DNA of 64,000 bases. Source: Piezodorus guildinii (Eukaryota; Arthropoda; Insecta; Hemiptera; Pentatomidae). The notes under the pieces are model-generated. The model made no database searches. It was not told the origin of the DNA and saw nothing but the letters and a program-made list of their open reading frames with translations. The translations under genes and the position numbers were made by a program. The stretch covers positions 108,192,711 to 108,256,710 of the forward strand of contig CM041295.1 of assembly GCA_023052935.1 (NCBI GenBank). The letters are read 5' to 3'. Of this stretch, positions 55,066 to 64,000 are shown one piece after another; within the stretch, counting starts at the first letter, position 1; each line of letters starts with the position of its first letter.

Positions 55066-55534
55066 TATAGAGAAAATGTTTTTCAAAAGCTTTTCACTCT
55101 TTATGTTGAAATTTCGCTAGGCAGGACGAAAGCTGTCAAGAAGGCTGAGCTCAGTGGAGTGAGCTTCATTGCCCGCTGGCGTGGAAAGGCAGCGAGAAAA
55201 AACGTCTTTACGCTCTTCGTTTAGCAAACATCTGCCCAACTAACTGTCATTCCATTAAATCATTCGAAAATAAGTTACAACACTTAATAAGTTACAACTT
55301 TCGACATGAATGAACAACACCTAAAAAATAACATGAGACCCGAATATAGTGTCCACAAAACACGATTATTCACTCAACTCACTTGTTATCATCAATTTTA
55401 GAATTAAAGTTGAATATTGTGTGAAAAATTCTCAGGTCACTATTGCCAGCATCCTTACTGAAACAGTCTGTATTATATTTTTTTAAATTTTTATATTATC
55501 CAACAACAGGCCAAGGTCCGATTACAGGTGGTAA
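55066..55534. other. No gene recognised; one GC-richer open stretch
   Basis: Positions 55,117-55,225 read LGRTKAVKKAELSGVSFIAR and WRGKAARKNVFTLFV before a stop. The composition is unlike its flanks, but I cannot assign it. Confidence 0.3.
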
Positions 55535-56155
55535 ATTTTAAAACGTTGCAAATTATTATACAATGGTTTAATATATTCAATAAATATATTAAGGTATAAC
55601 TGTTTATATAAATGTTTAAAGGCAATTAACTTATATGAAAATCAATAAATAATACGAAGGAAGATGGTCAATCCCCACTGCTAATTTTGAAACGATTTAT
55701 CTCTGCTACTCCTAAACCGATTTTAATGATTCTTTTTTCGTTTTGTAGAGTAGATGGATTAGATTTTGGGTATTTATTACGTGGTATTTATTTGTTTTAT
55801 AATTAATAGATTTTAAAGTTCAATGCATTTTTTTATTTTTCTCTCCTCCAAAATAAAGAAGCGATTTTTTTCTTTTTTTGTTTATTATTGTTTTATTTCG
55901 TTATTAGTCGCGATGTCCTGACCCTAAAATACAATACAATTTTTTTTTTTATCTATCTTAAAAAATAAAGAGTTATAGACGTATTTTTTGGTACATTTAG
56001 AATTTTTTAAAATGATTCGTGATTTCTTAGTTCAAAAACTATAATACATTTTTCCTCTATCTTAAAAATAGCTGAGTTATTGAATTAAATCATATTTAAT
56101 CGGCCTCCATTTTGATACTAATTGGCGGATATCAACGCATATGTGTTAGGATTAT
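55535..56155 (+). repeat. Dispersed repeat R2, copy 2
   Basis: Collinear with 6,100-6,815 (AAAGGCAATTAACTTATATG, CACTGCTAATTTTGAAACGA, ATTTAATCGGCCTCCATTTT). No coding capacity. Confidence 0.6.
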
Positions 56156-56159
56156 CGTT

Positions 56160-56416
56160 GGAGGCTCTCGTATATTTGTTTTATGTTTTTAGCTTTCCGA
56201 TGATATTTTATGCATATATGTCATTTTAATTAATTGCGGAAAAACATGTTTGCTGGTCTCTATATTAGTTTTATTTAGAATTATTTCATATTCCATATAT
56301 ACTCAACTTTTATCTGTGACAAAACTGTGAAAGTCTTAATTATTTATAATCAACAAATTTAAAGGAGCTAAAGAGGAAGATATATTTAAAAATTGGCATT
56401 AACGCCCTTTCATATA

Positions 56417-56476
<60 letters not shown>

Positions 56477-56635
56477 TTTTTCGTATTAGATTTACCACAA
56501 ACACACTAATATAGACACATACAGCCCACTTTACGGGATTTCGTCATTTGGAAAACCCTAAAACCTGTATTTCCGTTAAAAACTGGAATTAGAAAATTTT
56601 CATGATCGCAATACTGTCCCTTACTATACAGTTCA
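56160..56635 (-). mobile_element. Repeat R copy l with internal (AT)n expansion
   Basis: GCTTTCCGATGATATTTTAT, TAAAGGAGCTAAAGAGGAAG and AAAACTGGAATTAGAAAATT in minus orientation. An (AT)n tract (56,412-56,475) replaces the middle. The end TATAGTGTGAAAGTAATACG lies at about 56,640. Confidence 0.75.
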
Positions 56636-56689
56636 TACATATAGTGTGAAAGTAATACGTTTCTTTTCATCTATATAAAGAGAAAATTG

Positions 56690-56771
56690 TTAAAAAGTAC
56701 AAAATGTATGTTATTAAGTGCCACTTCTGATTAGTCGATTTTGGTGAAATAATTCAGTAACATGAATATAT

Positions 56772-56834
<63 letters not shown>

Positions 56835-56900
56835 CTTAAATATGAAATTTCAGTTTCGATCCAGATTTACCGCATACACACACAAAGGTACGTACACAGT
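56690..56900 (-). mobile_element. Repeat R fragment with (AT)n
   Basis: GTACAAAATGTATGTTATTA, TTGGTGAAATAATTCAGTAA and ATATGAAATTTCAGTTTCGA are R landmarks around an (AT)n tract and T run at 56,766-56,834. Confidence 0.65.
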
Positions 56901-57124
56901 GAAAAATACCGAACATAATAGCTTAGTATAGTAATGATCAATGCTAAATTAGGTTGTTTAAATTTAACTCATCAAAATACAAAACCAAAACAAAAAAAAT
57001 ATTCTCCAAAATCGTAGCAGAGATGTAACTCATAGTTACAGTTTTGGAGACGAAACCAAACAATGTGAGAAAAATAAATAAAGTAATCCATATTGCTGAT
57101 TAAATTATTATGTTACGTGATAAA

Positions 57125-57432
57125 TTAAAACGGAAAGCCGGCGGTTGTGTGGCCAGCAGGATGGTTCACCACGCCAAAGGTCCTGAGTTCGAATCACCGT
57201 ACCGTGAAAACATTTTCAAGCATATAATTAAATAGGGATTCACCCGCAGCATCACACCGTAGCAGACCTGTTAATCAACTGGTAGCCACTCACAAAATAG
57301 ACGTAGGAATACCCTACCCTTTGACATATCATTGAGAATCGCAAGTATATTTTTCTGGAAGATTACAACGCTTGGCAAAAGGTTTAAACGGCCTATCGCG
57401 ACATCGAAAAAAAAAAAAATAATAATAATAAT
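57125..57432 (+). mobile_element. tRNA-derived SINE, different family
   Basis: The head has a box A-like TGTGGCCAGCAGGATGG and a clear box B GAGTTCGAATCAC. The body is about 200 bp and ends GGCCTATCGCGACATCG with an A run and (AAT)n. There is no second copy in the window. Confidence 0.75.
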
Positions 57433-57469
57433 TCCGTTACAAATGCAAGATTATTAGCCGTCTTTCAGA

Positions 57470-57605
57470 TAGGTCACCTGTGGTGTAGTGCCTAGCATAA
57501 CAGTCTTCTGTGCCCAAGGTCGCGTGTTCTAACCCGATGTATTTTTCAAAGGAGTAAAATAGACTTGGTTATGCCTTCCTACGGAGGGGACGTAAAATAA
57601 TAATA
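57470..57605 (+). mobile_element. Short tRNA-derived SINE (family of 54.6 kb)
   Basis: Box A region CACCTGTGGTGTAGTGCCTA, box B region CAAGGTCGCGTGTTCTAACC, and a reduced central domain TGCCTTCCTACGGAGGGGAC. An internal deletion relative to 54,585-54,846. Confidence 0.75.
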
Positions 57606-57737
57606 TAATAGTTTTCAATATAATAAATATGTAAATATATTACTTTACATAATATGGCGAAACACGATAAATAGTATAATAAAGTTAACGAATATGTTTA
57701 ATCATTAATTATAAATAATCTGATTTGGCAACATTGC

Positions 57738-58163
57738 CTAGCATAATAATAAATGTTTTTTAATTCCCCAATATCTTTGGTGGTATACAGGGCGATAAAA
57801 TTTGTACTGTTCATATTTAAGGCTCTGGAGATGTAATGGTTCGAAACGGTGCGTATATGGGACATCAAATGAAAATGTGGAATAAGTCCTCTCTTTCGTT
57901 GAAGTTACATAGAGTGCAGTTTTTCTTAGGTTTAAATGGTAGTATATATTGTTAAATGATAATTTAATATTGTAGTTTCCAGAAAGTCCTAATTGTGCAA
58001 ATATTTTTATGAAAGGGAACGTAAAATGACGGTTTCGTGAAAGGTGTAAGGTATTCATTAAAATCCCTATAAAAATCAAACTTGGAAATGCAAACTTCAG
58101 GACTTCCAGCGTAACATTGTCCGATAAGCTATAGTATGTAGCATAAAGTAAATGAATAAACAA
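57738..58163 (-). CDS. Unrecognised open frame of about 140 codons without ATG start
   Basis: The frame stays open for 141 codons on the minus strand, long for sequence this AT-rich. It begins at a TTG rather than ATG. The peptide includes a hydrophobic stretch (FAFPSLIFIGILMNTLHL) and otherwise mixed residues (TKERTYSTFSFDVPYTHRFE). It does not match any mobile-element family I know. It could be an exon, an unknown element or a chance frame. Confidence 0.25.
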   Translation of the reverse strand: MFIHLLYATYYSLSDNVTLEVLKFAFPSLIFIGILMNTLHLSRNRHFTFPFIKIFAQLGLSGNYNIKLSFNNIYYHLNLRKTALYVTSTKERTYSTFSFDVPYTHRFEPLHLQSLKYEQYKFYRPVYHQRYWGIKKHLLLC

Positions 58164-58219
58164 ACGGACTTCAAGATCAGGAAAAGAGCTATGACTGAGA
58201 TTTTATTTATTTTTGTTAG

Positions 58220-58473
58220 ATTTTAATTTTGATGAAGCAACAGAAACTGGACTCTTGCCAATAAATAACGAAGCCAAAAGCAGTAACAATCGAGACGTGT
58301 CTACTATAGATTTATTTCGATATTTCGTTTATATAGGTGTCTTTTACATGGGGGTCTTGTTTTCCTACCTTAGTATTAGACGAATACAAAAAATATACAA
58401 TAGACATAGGCTTCTTTGCATTATGTATTATGTAGCTTGCGGCACTAGGAAGAAATTTGGGTTAATTTTATAG
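58220..58473 (+). CDS. Candidate terminal exon with one membrane segment
   Basis: A pyrimidine-rich run ending TTTTTGTTAG at 58,210-58,219 is a good splice acceptor. An open frame follows to a TAG at 58,471: FNFDEATETGLLPINNEAKS, then a hydrophobic segment FRYFVYIGVFYMGVLFSYLS, then a basic tail IRRIQKIYNRHR. The acidic, polar front and single membrane span are protein-like. No partner exon is identified upstream on this strand, and the product is unknown. Chance is quite possible. Confidence 0.3.
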
Positions 58474-58616
58474 CGATGATTGATGAAGTGTTTAGCAGGC
58501 GAGGAAAACCCGCGGAGGCGACATGAACAAGGTCGTAATTGCTAAGAAAAAAAATAATGGGAAGTGGGGAGGGGGCCCAAGGTTCTTCCCTTCAGTTGGA
58601 GATGGTTTCACTGTTA

Positions 58617-58842
58617 ATCTCGAGCACACACAGCAACACGCCACTTTCACTTACCTAGCTTCTTCAAATCAAGGTTTTAAATAAGAGTTTTGTTTCTTTT
58701 AAATTAAATGATATAACAATAGAAATTATTATGTAAAACAATCCCTTGATTTTATCATTTTCCATTACGATATACAATTTTCTATATAAGATTAGACTTT
58801 TTTTACTCTCACTTACCTATATATGAAATATATATATAGTTT
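58617..58842 (-). mobile_element. Repeat R fragment n
   Basis: Begins CAACACGCCACTTTCACTTACC (with GC-AACAC as in the other termini) and ends with the subterminal palindrome CTCACTTACCTATATATGAA. The other half of the palindrome reappears at 59,272 after two insertions. Confidence 0.7.
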
Positions 58843-58880
58843 CTTTTCTTTTTTGATTTTTTTGGAAGTGTTTCTTAATA

Positions 58881-59152
58881 TAAACACTTAAATGAGCACA
58901 CATTAACTTCCTTTTTTTACTCAATTACTTTATTTCATAAGCTTTCACATCTGTCAACGTTTAGGGGGCTGTTTCCCATTTTCAAGATATAATGTGCTTA
59001 TCTAAAAGTTCATCTATTTTTTTCTTCAAATTTGAGCACATTATATCTTGAAAATGGGGAAAAAGCCCCGAAACGTTGACAGATATGAAAGCTTATGAAA
59101 TAAAGTAATTGAGTGACAAAAGGAAGTTAATGTGTGCTCATTTAAGTGTTTA
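58881..59152. mobile_element. Long inverted repeat, 117-bp arms, Penelope-like core
   Basis: Arms at 58,881-58,997 and 59,036-59,152 are inverted complements with about eight differences, around a 38-base centre. The right arm carries CTTGAAAATGGGGAAAAAGC then CCCGAAACGTTGACAG; the left arm has a damaged version (CCTAAACG). AAATAAAG lies near the outer end of each arm. It sits inside an R copy at its TATATATGAAATATATAG palindrome. Confidence 0.85.
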
Positions 59153-59162
59153 GAAATATATA

Positions 59163-59267
59163 TTATTTTCTGTATATATAGTATGAATGTGGTCTCATAT
59201 CAATATTATTACTGTTCATTTTGTAACAAATTGTAATATATCTCAATAAAAAAAAAGAAAAAAAAAA
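59163..59267 (+). mobile_element. Very short Jockey B tail insertion
   Basis: 105 bp of 3' UTR end plus A tail, with the 10-bp duplication GAAATATATA on both sides (59,153-59,162 and 59,268-59,277). One of the shortest retrotransposition products in the window. Confidence 0.88.
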
Positions 59268-59271
59268 GAAA

Positions 59272-59407
59272 TATATATAGTAAAGGAAAGTATTGCGATC
59301 GAGAAAATGTTCCAATTCCAATTTTCAACGAAAATACACGTTTTAGGGTCCCCCGAGTGCAAATAACTAAGTCTGACAAAAAAAAGAAGTATGTGTGTGT
59401 GTCTGTG

Positions 59408-59481
<74 letters not shown>

Positions 59482-60010
59482 TTCTTTAAATGCTAAATAA
59501 TAAATGAAAGACTTGTTAAAGCCAAAGGTTCCATGCCGATAGCATCAATCGACCACACTTCCCTTTAACAACCAACCACCTTCAAAACTAAATCCCTAAA
59601 AGCACCTGCGGAGAGACTCTTCCGTCCTATCCCGGAGTTACGATAACCCCCCATTTTTGGGTACCCACTTTACAACGGCTGTTTGTACGCAAGGATATTC
59701 TCCCTACATTAGGGGCAACCCACGGCTGGAAATAACATGATGAATATTTGTCTAGAACTATACGCCCGAGATGCTGCAGCAACTTTTTCATCAAAATCGG
59801 CTAACCAGAGGAGCCACTTTACACCATGCATTTTGCACTTTTTTACGATTTTCTCAAAAACGACTCCAACGATTTTGATTAAACTCGCTATATCGATGTA
59901 AAATTTAATGGGCTTTAATATCATGTAGGTTTAATTCTTGTTTAATTAGTCTAAATGGGCTTAAATCCCGATAGTTAAATTTTTTTTATAAAAGCAATAT
60001 CATATTAATT
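59272..60010 (+). mobile_element. Repeat R copy n with SINE body inserted
   Basis: GTAAAGGAAAGTATTGCGAT, CACGTTTTAGGGTCCCCC, then a long (AT)n tract (59,412-59,480) and the SINE body. R resumes at CTATACGCCCGAGATGCTGC and ends near the RTE-like insertion at 60,014. TTTTGATTAAACTCGCTATA is a perfect family landmark. Confidence 0.82.
59488..59745 (-). mobile_element. SINE body (inverted partner of 62.2 kb)
   Basis: Minus strand: CATGTTATTTCCAGCCGTGG, GTAAAGTGGGTACCCAAAAA, TCCGGGATAGGACGGAAGAG, GATGCTATCGGCATGGAACC. It is nearly identical to 62,222-62,480 and shares the same junction to R (GACAAATATTCATCATG), so both derive from one composite. Confidence 0.8.
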
Positions 60011-60013
60011 TTT

Positions 60014-60605
60014 GTGCAGTATATATTAAAAAGAAAAAATGAAATCCAGGAAGAAATAAAGTCCCGGTTAAAGGTGGGAAATGCGTGTTATTATTCAGTT
60101 GCTAAGTTACTTAGTTCGCGGCTTCTATCTAAAAACATAAAGATTAGAATTTATAAAACTATTATTCTTCCAACGGTTCTTTACGGATGTGAAACGTGGC
60201 CGCTTACTTTGAAGGATGAAGGTTTTCGAAAATAAATTATTGCGTAAAATATTTGGTCCGAAGAGAGATGAGGCCACTGGAGAGTTTAGAAGGTTGCACA
60301 ACGCGGAATTGCGGAACTTGCATCCTGGGAATATAATTGAGCTGATTGCATCGCGGAGACTCAAATGGGCGAGTAAAGTTGTTGGGCTCGATGACGAGCG
60401 GGTTCCGAGAATGTTGGTATTTGCTGATCCGACTGGTAGGCGTCCGAAAGGTAGGCCGAAGCGGAGATGAGAGGATTGCGTTAAGGCTGATCTCGGGAGC
60501 TTGGGCTTGAATGGTGAACATTGGACGAGTCTGTGTAGACGGAATTTGGTGGTATCGGCATCGAACCTTCGGGTTCGCTAAGCCTATTATTATTATTATT
60601 ATTAT
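60014..60605 (+). pseudogene. RTE-like LINE ORF C-terminus, longest copy
   Basis: The frame reads KSRLKVGNACYYSVAKLLSS, YKTIILPTVLYGCETWPLTL and KDE. An 11-base deletion shifts the frame before KVFENKLLRKIFGPKRDEAT, FRRLHNAELRNLHPGNIIEL and GRRPKGRPKRR. A stop (TGA) replaces Trp, and the tail ends SNLRVR with TAA and (TTA)n. An imperfect TATATATTAAAAA duplication flanks it. It shows the LINE sequence upstream of the 5S junction seen at 36.67 kb. Confidence 0.88.
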
Positions 60606-61130
60606 ATATTAAAAAAAAAGGAAACGAACGTACAAACTTTGGTCACTTGCATCACTGACTCGCCCGAGCAACGCCCTTTGAAATTACTAAGAAAAATATA
60701 ATTTTTTTTGTTTACTTATAATATCAGTGTACACCATAAATTACAATATCTGGACACTTGCAGACTTCATTTTGTCTAAATATGTTATTCTAAAGAAATA
60801 TTGTCCCAGAATATATTTCTTGTTCTATTATATATTTACTTCTATGGTCAATAGATCCGATATTAAAATTCCTATTTAATAATAATTATTGATATAGTAG
60901 AAGCTTTTGAAGTGAGTATCGTAGTCTTGATCTTTTCCAAGACCATTAATAATAAAGAAGAATGGGACTTAAGTTATTTACGTTTTGAACACATTGGATT
61001 TTCTTGACAGTGAAATGGATAGCTTATTCTTGCCCCAAGTCGAAGGAAAACATATCATTTCCCCAAATCAGTTCCTGGATAACCGTATTTCAGTGTAACA
61101 CAAAAATGTTCCTTTTTAATATTTATTTAC
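60606..61130. other. No gene; possible LINE 3' signature
   Basis: ATTGTCCCAGAATATAT near 60,803 resembles the LINE 3' signature at 2.9 and 28.1 kb. Confidence 0.4.
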
Positions 61131-61240
61131 TTTCACTTATTTATATATGAAATATATAGTAATGTAATTATAGCGACTTGGAAACTTTCGAATTCCAGTT
61201 ATCATTGGAAATTCGGTTTAGGGTTCCCTGAGAGTGTGTA
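61131..61240 (+). mobile_element. Repeat R terminal fragment
   Basis: ACTTTCACTTATTTATATAT, GAAATATATAGTAATG and CTTTCGAATTCCAGTTATCA are the R left end, which then fades. Confidence 0.65.
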
Positions 61241-61979
61241 TTTACCTTGTACCTTATATTTTTGTGACCGTTTGCGCAGTAAAGTGTTATTGTTTTCTTA
61301 TTTTATCAAATGCCTTTATACTTATTATTTCCGTTTTATAACTTCTTTAGCAATTTAATCGGAATAATTTTAGGTATTTTCGTATTTCAACCACCCTCTC
61401 CTGAAATACTGGGCTACTTTATTTGAAACCTATGTGCCATCCTGTCAGAAATAAATATACAATGTTTCCGACAAAATATTTTTGGCCCTCCTTGTATCAG
61501 TGTACAGATGAAGGGTAAATATTCAATCAGAATATTGATAAATTGAACAAATACAAATTGATTACAAACGAAAAGAGTGTTCTTTTTTTTTATTTATTCG
61601 GTAACATAAAAAAAAAAAAACCTGACATCGTCGCTAACGTTTTTATCTCACTTGGCCACGATAAATTGTATAAAAAAACTGACATTTTTTATTTTATTTG
61701 ATCTTCTAATCGCACAGAAGCTTGAATATTTATTCAGGAATTGTTTGAAAACAGAAAGTTATTAAATATACTTCAAAAATATTCACATTAAATAGTTTCT
61801 AATCCCCTGTGCATTTAAAATTTATAATTTTTGAATAAATTAATGTGGAGACTTTTTCCCCCTCCATTTAAATAGAAATACTATTTGGGAATTAAATAAA
61901 AAGTTTTATGACAGTTTGCAAAAGTTTCGGTTCGACATAACATCAGTGCATATACCTAGCCAATGATATATCGTGTGTT

Positions 61980-61980
<1 letters not shown>
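61241..61980. other. No recognised feature
   Basis: AT-rich. No frames or landmarks. Confidence 0.4.

Positions 61981-62036
<56 letters not shown>
61981..62036. repeat. (AT)n microsatellite
   Basis: AT tract followed by GATAGATAGATAG. Confidence 0.93.
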
Positions 62037-62038
<2 letters not shown>

Positions 62039-62099
62039 TTATAGATAGATAGATGATTGGGTCACACAAATATATGAGGTAAACAGAAACAAATAAAAA

Positions 62100-62490
62100 A
62101 TACATTAAAATTATATCTATATAACGAGTTTAATCAAAATCGTTAGAGCCGTTTTTGGTGCAAAATGCGTAGTAGTGGCTTTTCTGGTTAGCCAATTTTG
62201 ATGAAACAGTTGCAGACAAATATTCATCATGTTATTTCCAGCCGTGGGATGACCCTAATGTAGGGAGAACATCCTTGGGCTCAAACAGCTGTTGTAAAGT
62301 GGGTACCCCAAAATGGGGGGTTATCGTAACTCCGGGATAGGACGGAAGAGTCTCTCCCGAGGTGCCTTTAGGGATTTAGTTTTGAAGGGGTTGGTTGTTA
62401 ATGGGAAGTGTGGTCGATTGATGCTATCGGCATGGAACCTTTGGCTTTGACAAGTCTTTAATTTATTATTTAGCATTTAAAGAAATATAT
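62100..62490 (+). mobile_element. R fragment (minus) joined to SINE body (plus)
   Basis: 62,100-62,221 is R in minus orientation (TAACGAGTTTAATCAAAATC, AATTTTGATGAAACAGTTGC). It joins the SINE body at GACAAATATTCATCATG and runs to TTAGCATTTAAAGAAATATA. The same composite lies inverted at 59,478-59,990. Confidence 0.78.
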
Positions 62491-64000
62491 ATTGCCTATG
62501 TATTTATGTAGTATATTTAATCAACTTAAACAAAAAAAAAAAAAAAAATTTTACGCCTGAAATTCAACCTTATTTTAAAACACAGTTTATATAACTAAAT
62601 ACGCTTGACAATTTTTTTTTTTCAAACATTCTAACTAAAATTCAGTATCAAAAACGTCGGTTTGTGTTTTCTTTTCAAAGAACCCACAGGCTCAATTTGT
62701 TTATACTTTTGAGCGCAGGGTGCATGAAAGGTAGCGGAAAACAAGAAGAGACAAAAGAAAAACCGTAATTAAATAAAATCGCCGAAACGGGAGCGCTTTT
62801 GATAAAAGAGTGGCTGTTACAGGATAGCAATTCTCCGACCGCGTTTAAAACCCGAAACAATTCTCTGAAATTTTCCTCTCTGGTACTAGCATTTCTCCGG
62901 AATCAAATACACAACCTTGCAATTTATTCGTTGAAGCCTTTTGTTATTCGGTTTTATATATGACCTGTGTTGTTTTTTTTATACTTGAAAAAACCCTATG
63001 ACAATTTTTCTACCATATGTTATTTTTACTTATGTCTATTAAATAGAGTGATATTTATATGTCGAGGACACACATGTACAAATTAAAAAAAATATTGACC
63101 ATTACACAAGGATGAGTCTAAATGATCGTAATTGTTGAATTAAAATAAATGATTACTAAAAAAGAACAATATTAAAAATCATATTAAAAAAATAAAATTA
63201 TAATTAACTGAACTTTTAGGCTTACTAAATTTGCCGGTGGAAAATAATCTTAAATATTTGCCTCTGTCATCTCTTAGCTTTTCACTGTAGAGAGGGACGT
63301 GGAACAAGCTATTTGAAAGAAATTGGTAACTAATTATAGTCATAATTTTTGGTTTGGTTCAATATTTTTGTAAGATATATTTTTGGACAAAAAGAAGTTG
63401 ATTTATTTTTGTTATTTTTTTAAAGAGTCATATTTTAATATACCCATTGTTTAAAAAAATAAAAAAGCTCTTTATATTCTATAAATATTTTCACCTACTC
63501 AACATTTTAAAATTATAATTTGTTGACATAGTAAGTGAAATTATACGACACTGCTGATGGAGCAGTGGAAGTTTATATATGGGGAAATATGCATAATAGG
63601 CAAGCATTTAAAAAATAAAAATAAATAAAAAACTACACTATTAGTAAAATAAGTAATTTGAAAGGTAGAAGGGTTGTAAAATGTACAGTAATATTATAAA
63701 AATATATTTGTTTATAGATAATTGAGTCCATAGACCGAAACCTTGTAAAATACGATAATATAATCAACTTCTTTTGGGATTTCCTAAATAAATTGGTGAC
63801 AAAAAAGGAGTTTCCCTGGGATTTTAATTCTGTTTTGCGTTTCATATGAAGTTTGAGGAATTCAGGTTTTGAAACCCTCAACTGGCTTACCGATTTTAAT
63901 TTTTTAATGTTGATTTTATGCGTCAGATGAATCCTCGGACTGTTAATATTGAAGCTAAATAAAATTCTATATGCTATATTGTAATTAAGTGATACATTAA
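62491..64000. other. No recognised feature
   Basis: AT-rich. A less AT-rich stretch at 62,680-62,900 and an 82-codon minus frame at 63,633-63,881 have no recognisable domains or splice context. Confidence 0.4.

Noticed and set aside
57125..57200. A true tRNA gene
   Set aside because: Box A and B are present, but the cloverleaf stems do not close and the unit continues into a SINE body with an A-rich tail. The same holds at 38,129, 54,585 and 57,470.

Overview
The window looks like repeat-dominated, intron- or intergenic-type DNA of an arthropod, probably an insect. It is AT-rich with long (AT)n tracts. It carries Jockey-clade retrotransposons with the YADD reverse-transcriptase box, an irritans/cecropia-like mariner, Tc1, Transib and hAT type DNA elements, tRNA-derived SINEs and a eukaryotic 5S rRNA sequence. 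I found no convincing host protein gene. Only two or three unexplained open stretches (13.6 kb, 57.7-58.5 kb) are worth keeping as candidates. The one intact protein-coding gene is a mariner transposase at 39,405-40,424.

Layout. 0-9.5 kb: Jockey reverse-transcriptase (RT) pieces, two short palindromic MITEs and the first copy of a dispersed repeat here called R (about 0.9 kb, ends ACTTTCACTTACC / GGTAAGTGAAAGT). 9.8-13.6 kb: two or more R copies in tandem, then a MITE with TTGAGACG ends. 14-24 kb: SINE and LINE tails, a Penelope-like unit with a 43-bp target duplication, an internally deleted mariner, an older mariner split by a LINE, a Transib-like element with an RSS-type CACAGTG heptamer, and a fresh Jockey insertion. 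25-31 kb: a Tc1-type MITE holding a Jockey copy, a 26-bp minisatellite, and a degenerate Tc1 element with IR/DR ends. 33.9-37.1 kb: a nest in which an R copy was entered by Jockey, Jockey by a hAT-like element, the hAT by another Jockey tail, and R again by a 5S rRNA-LINE chimera. 38-49 kb: SINE, mariner, RT remnants, Penelope-like direct repeats, and an RTE-like tail flanked by a roughly 140-bp duplication. 50-62.5 kb: more R copies, Jockey tails, SINEs, a 117-bp-armed inverted repeat and an RTE-like tail. The last 1.5 kb shows little.

The most interesting objects are: (1) the full-length 5S rRNA fused at its oligo-T trailer to a LINE 3' end, bounded by a 14-bp target duplication; (2) a scattered family of CTGAWGA...CCGAAACG cores resembling hammerhead ribozymes of Penelope-like elements, several in inverted or direct pairs; (3) a Transib-like element with CGACG target duplication and 44-bp perfect ends; (4) a hairpin in the Jockey 3' UTR that keeps pairing while its sequence changes. 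Family names R, R2, MITE-1, MITE-2, P1 and Jockey A/B are labels used only here. All assignments come from reading the sequence and comparing copies within the window; no database search was run.
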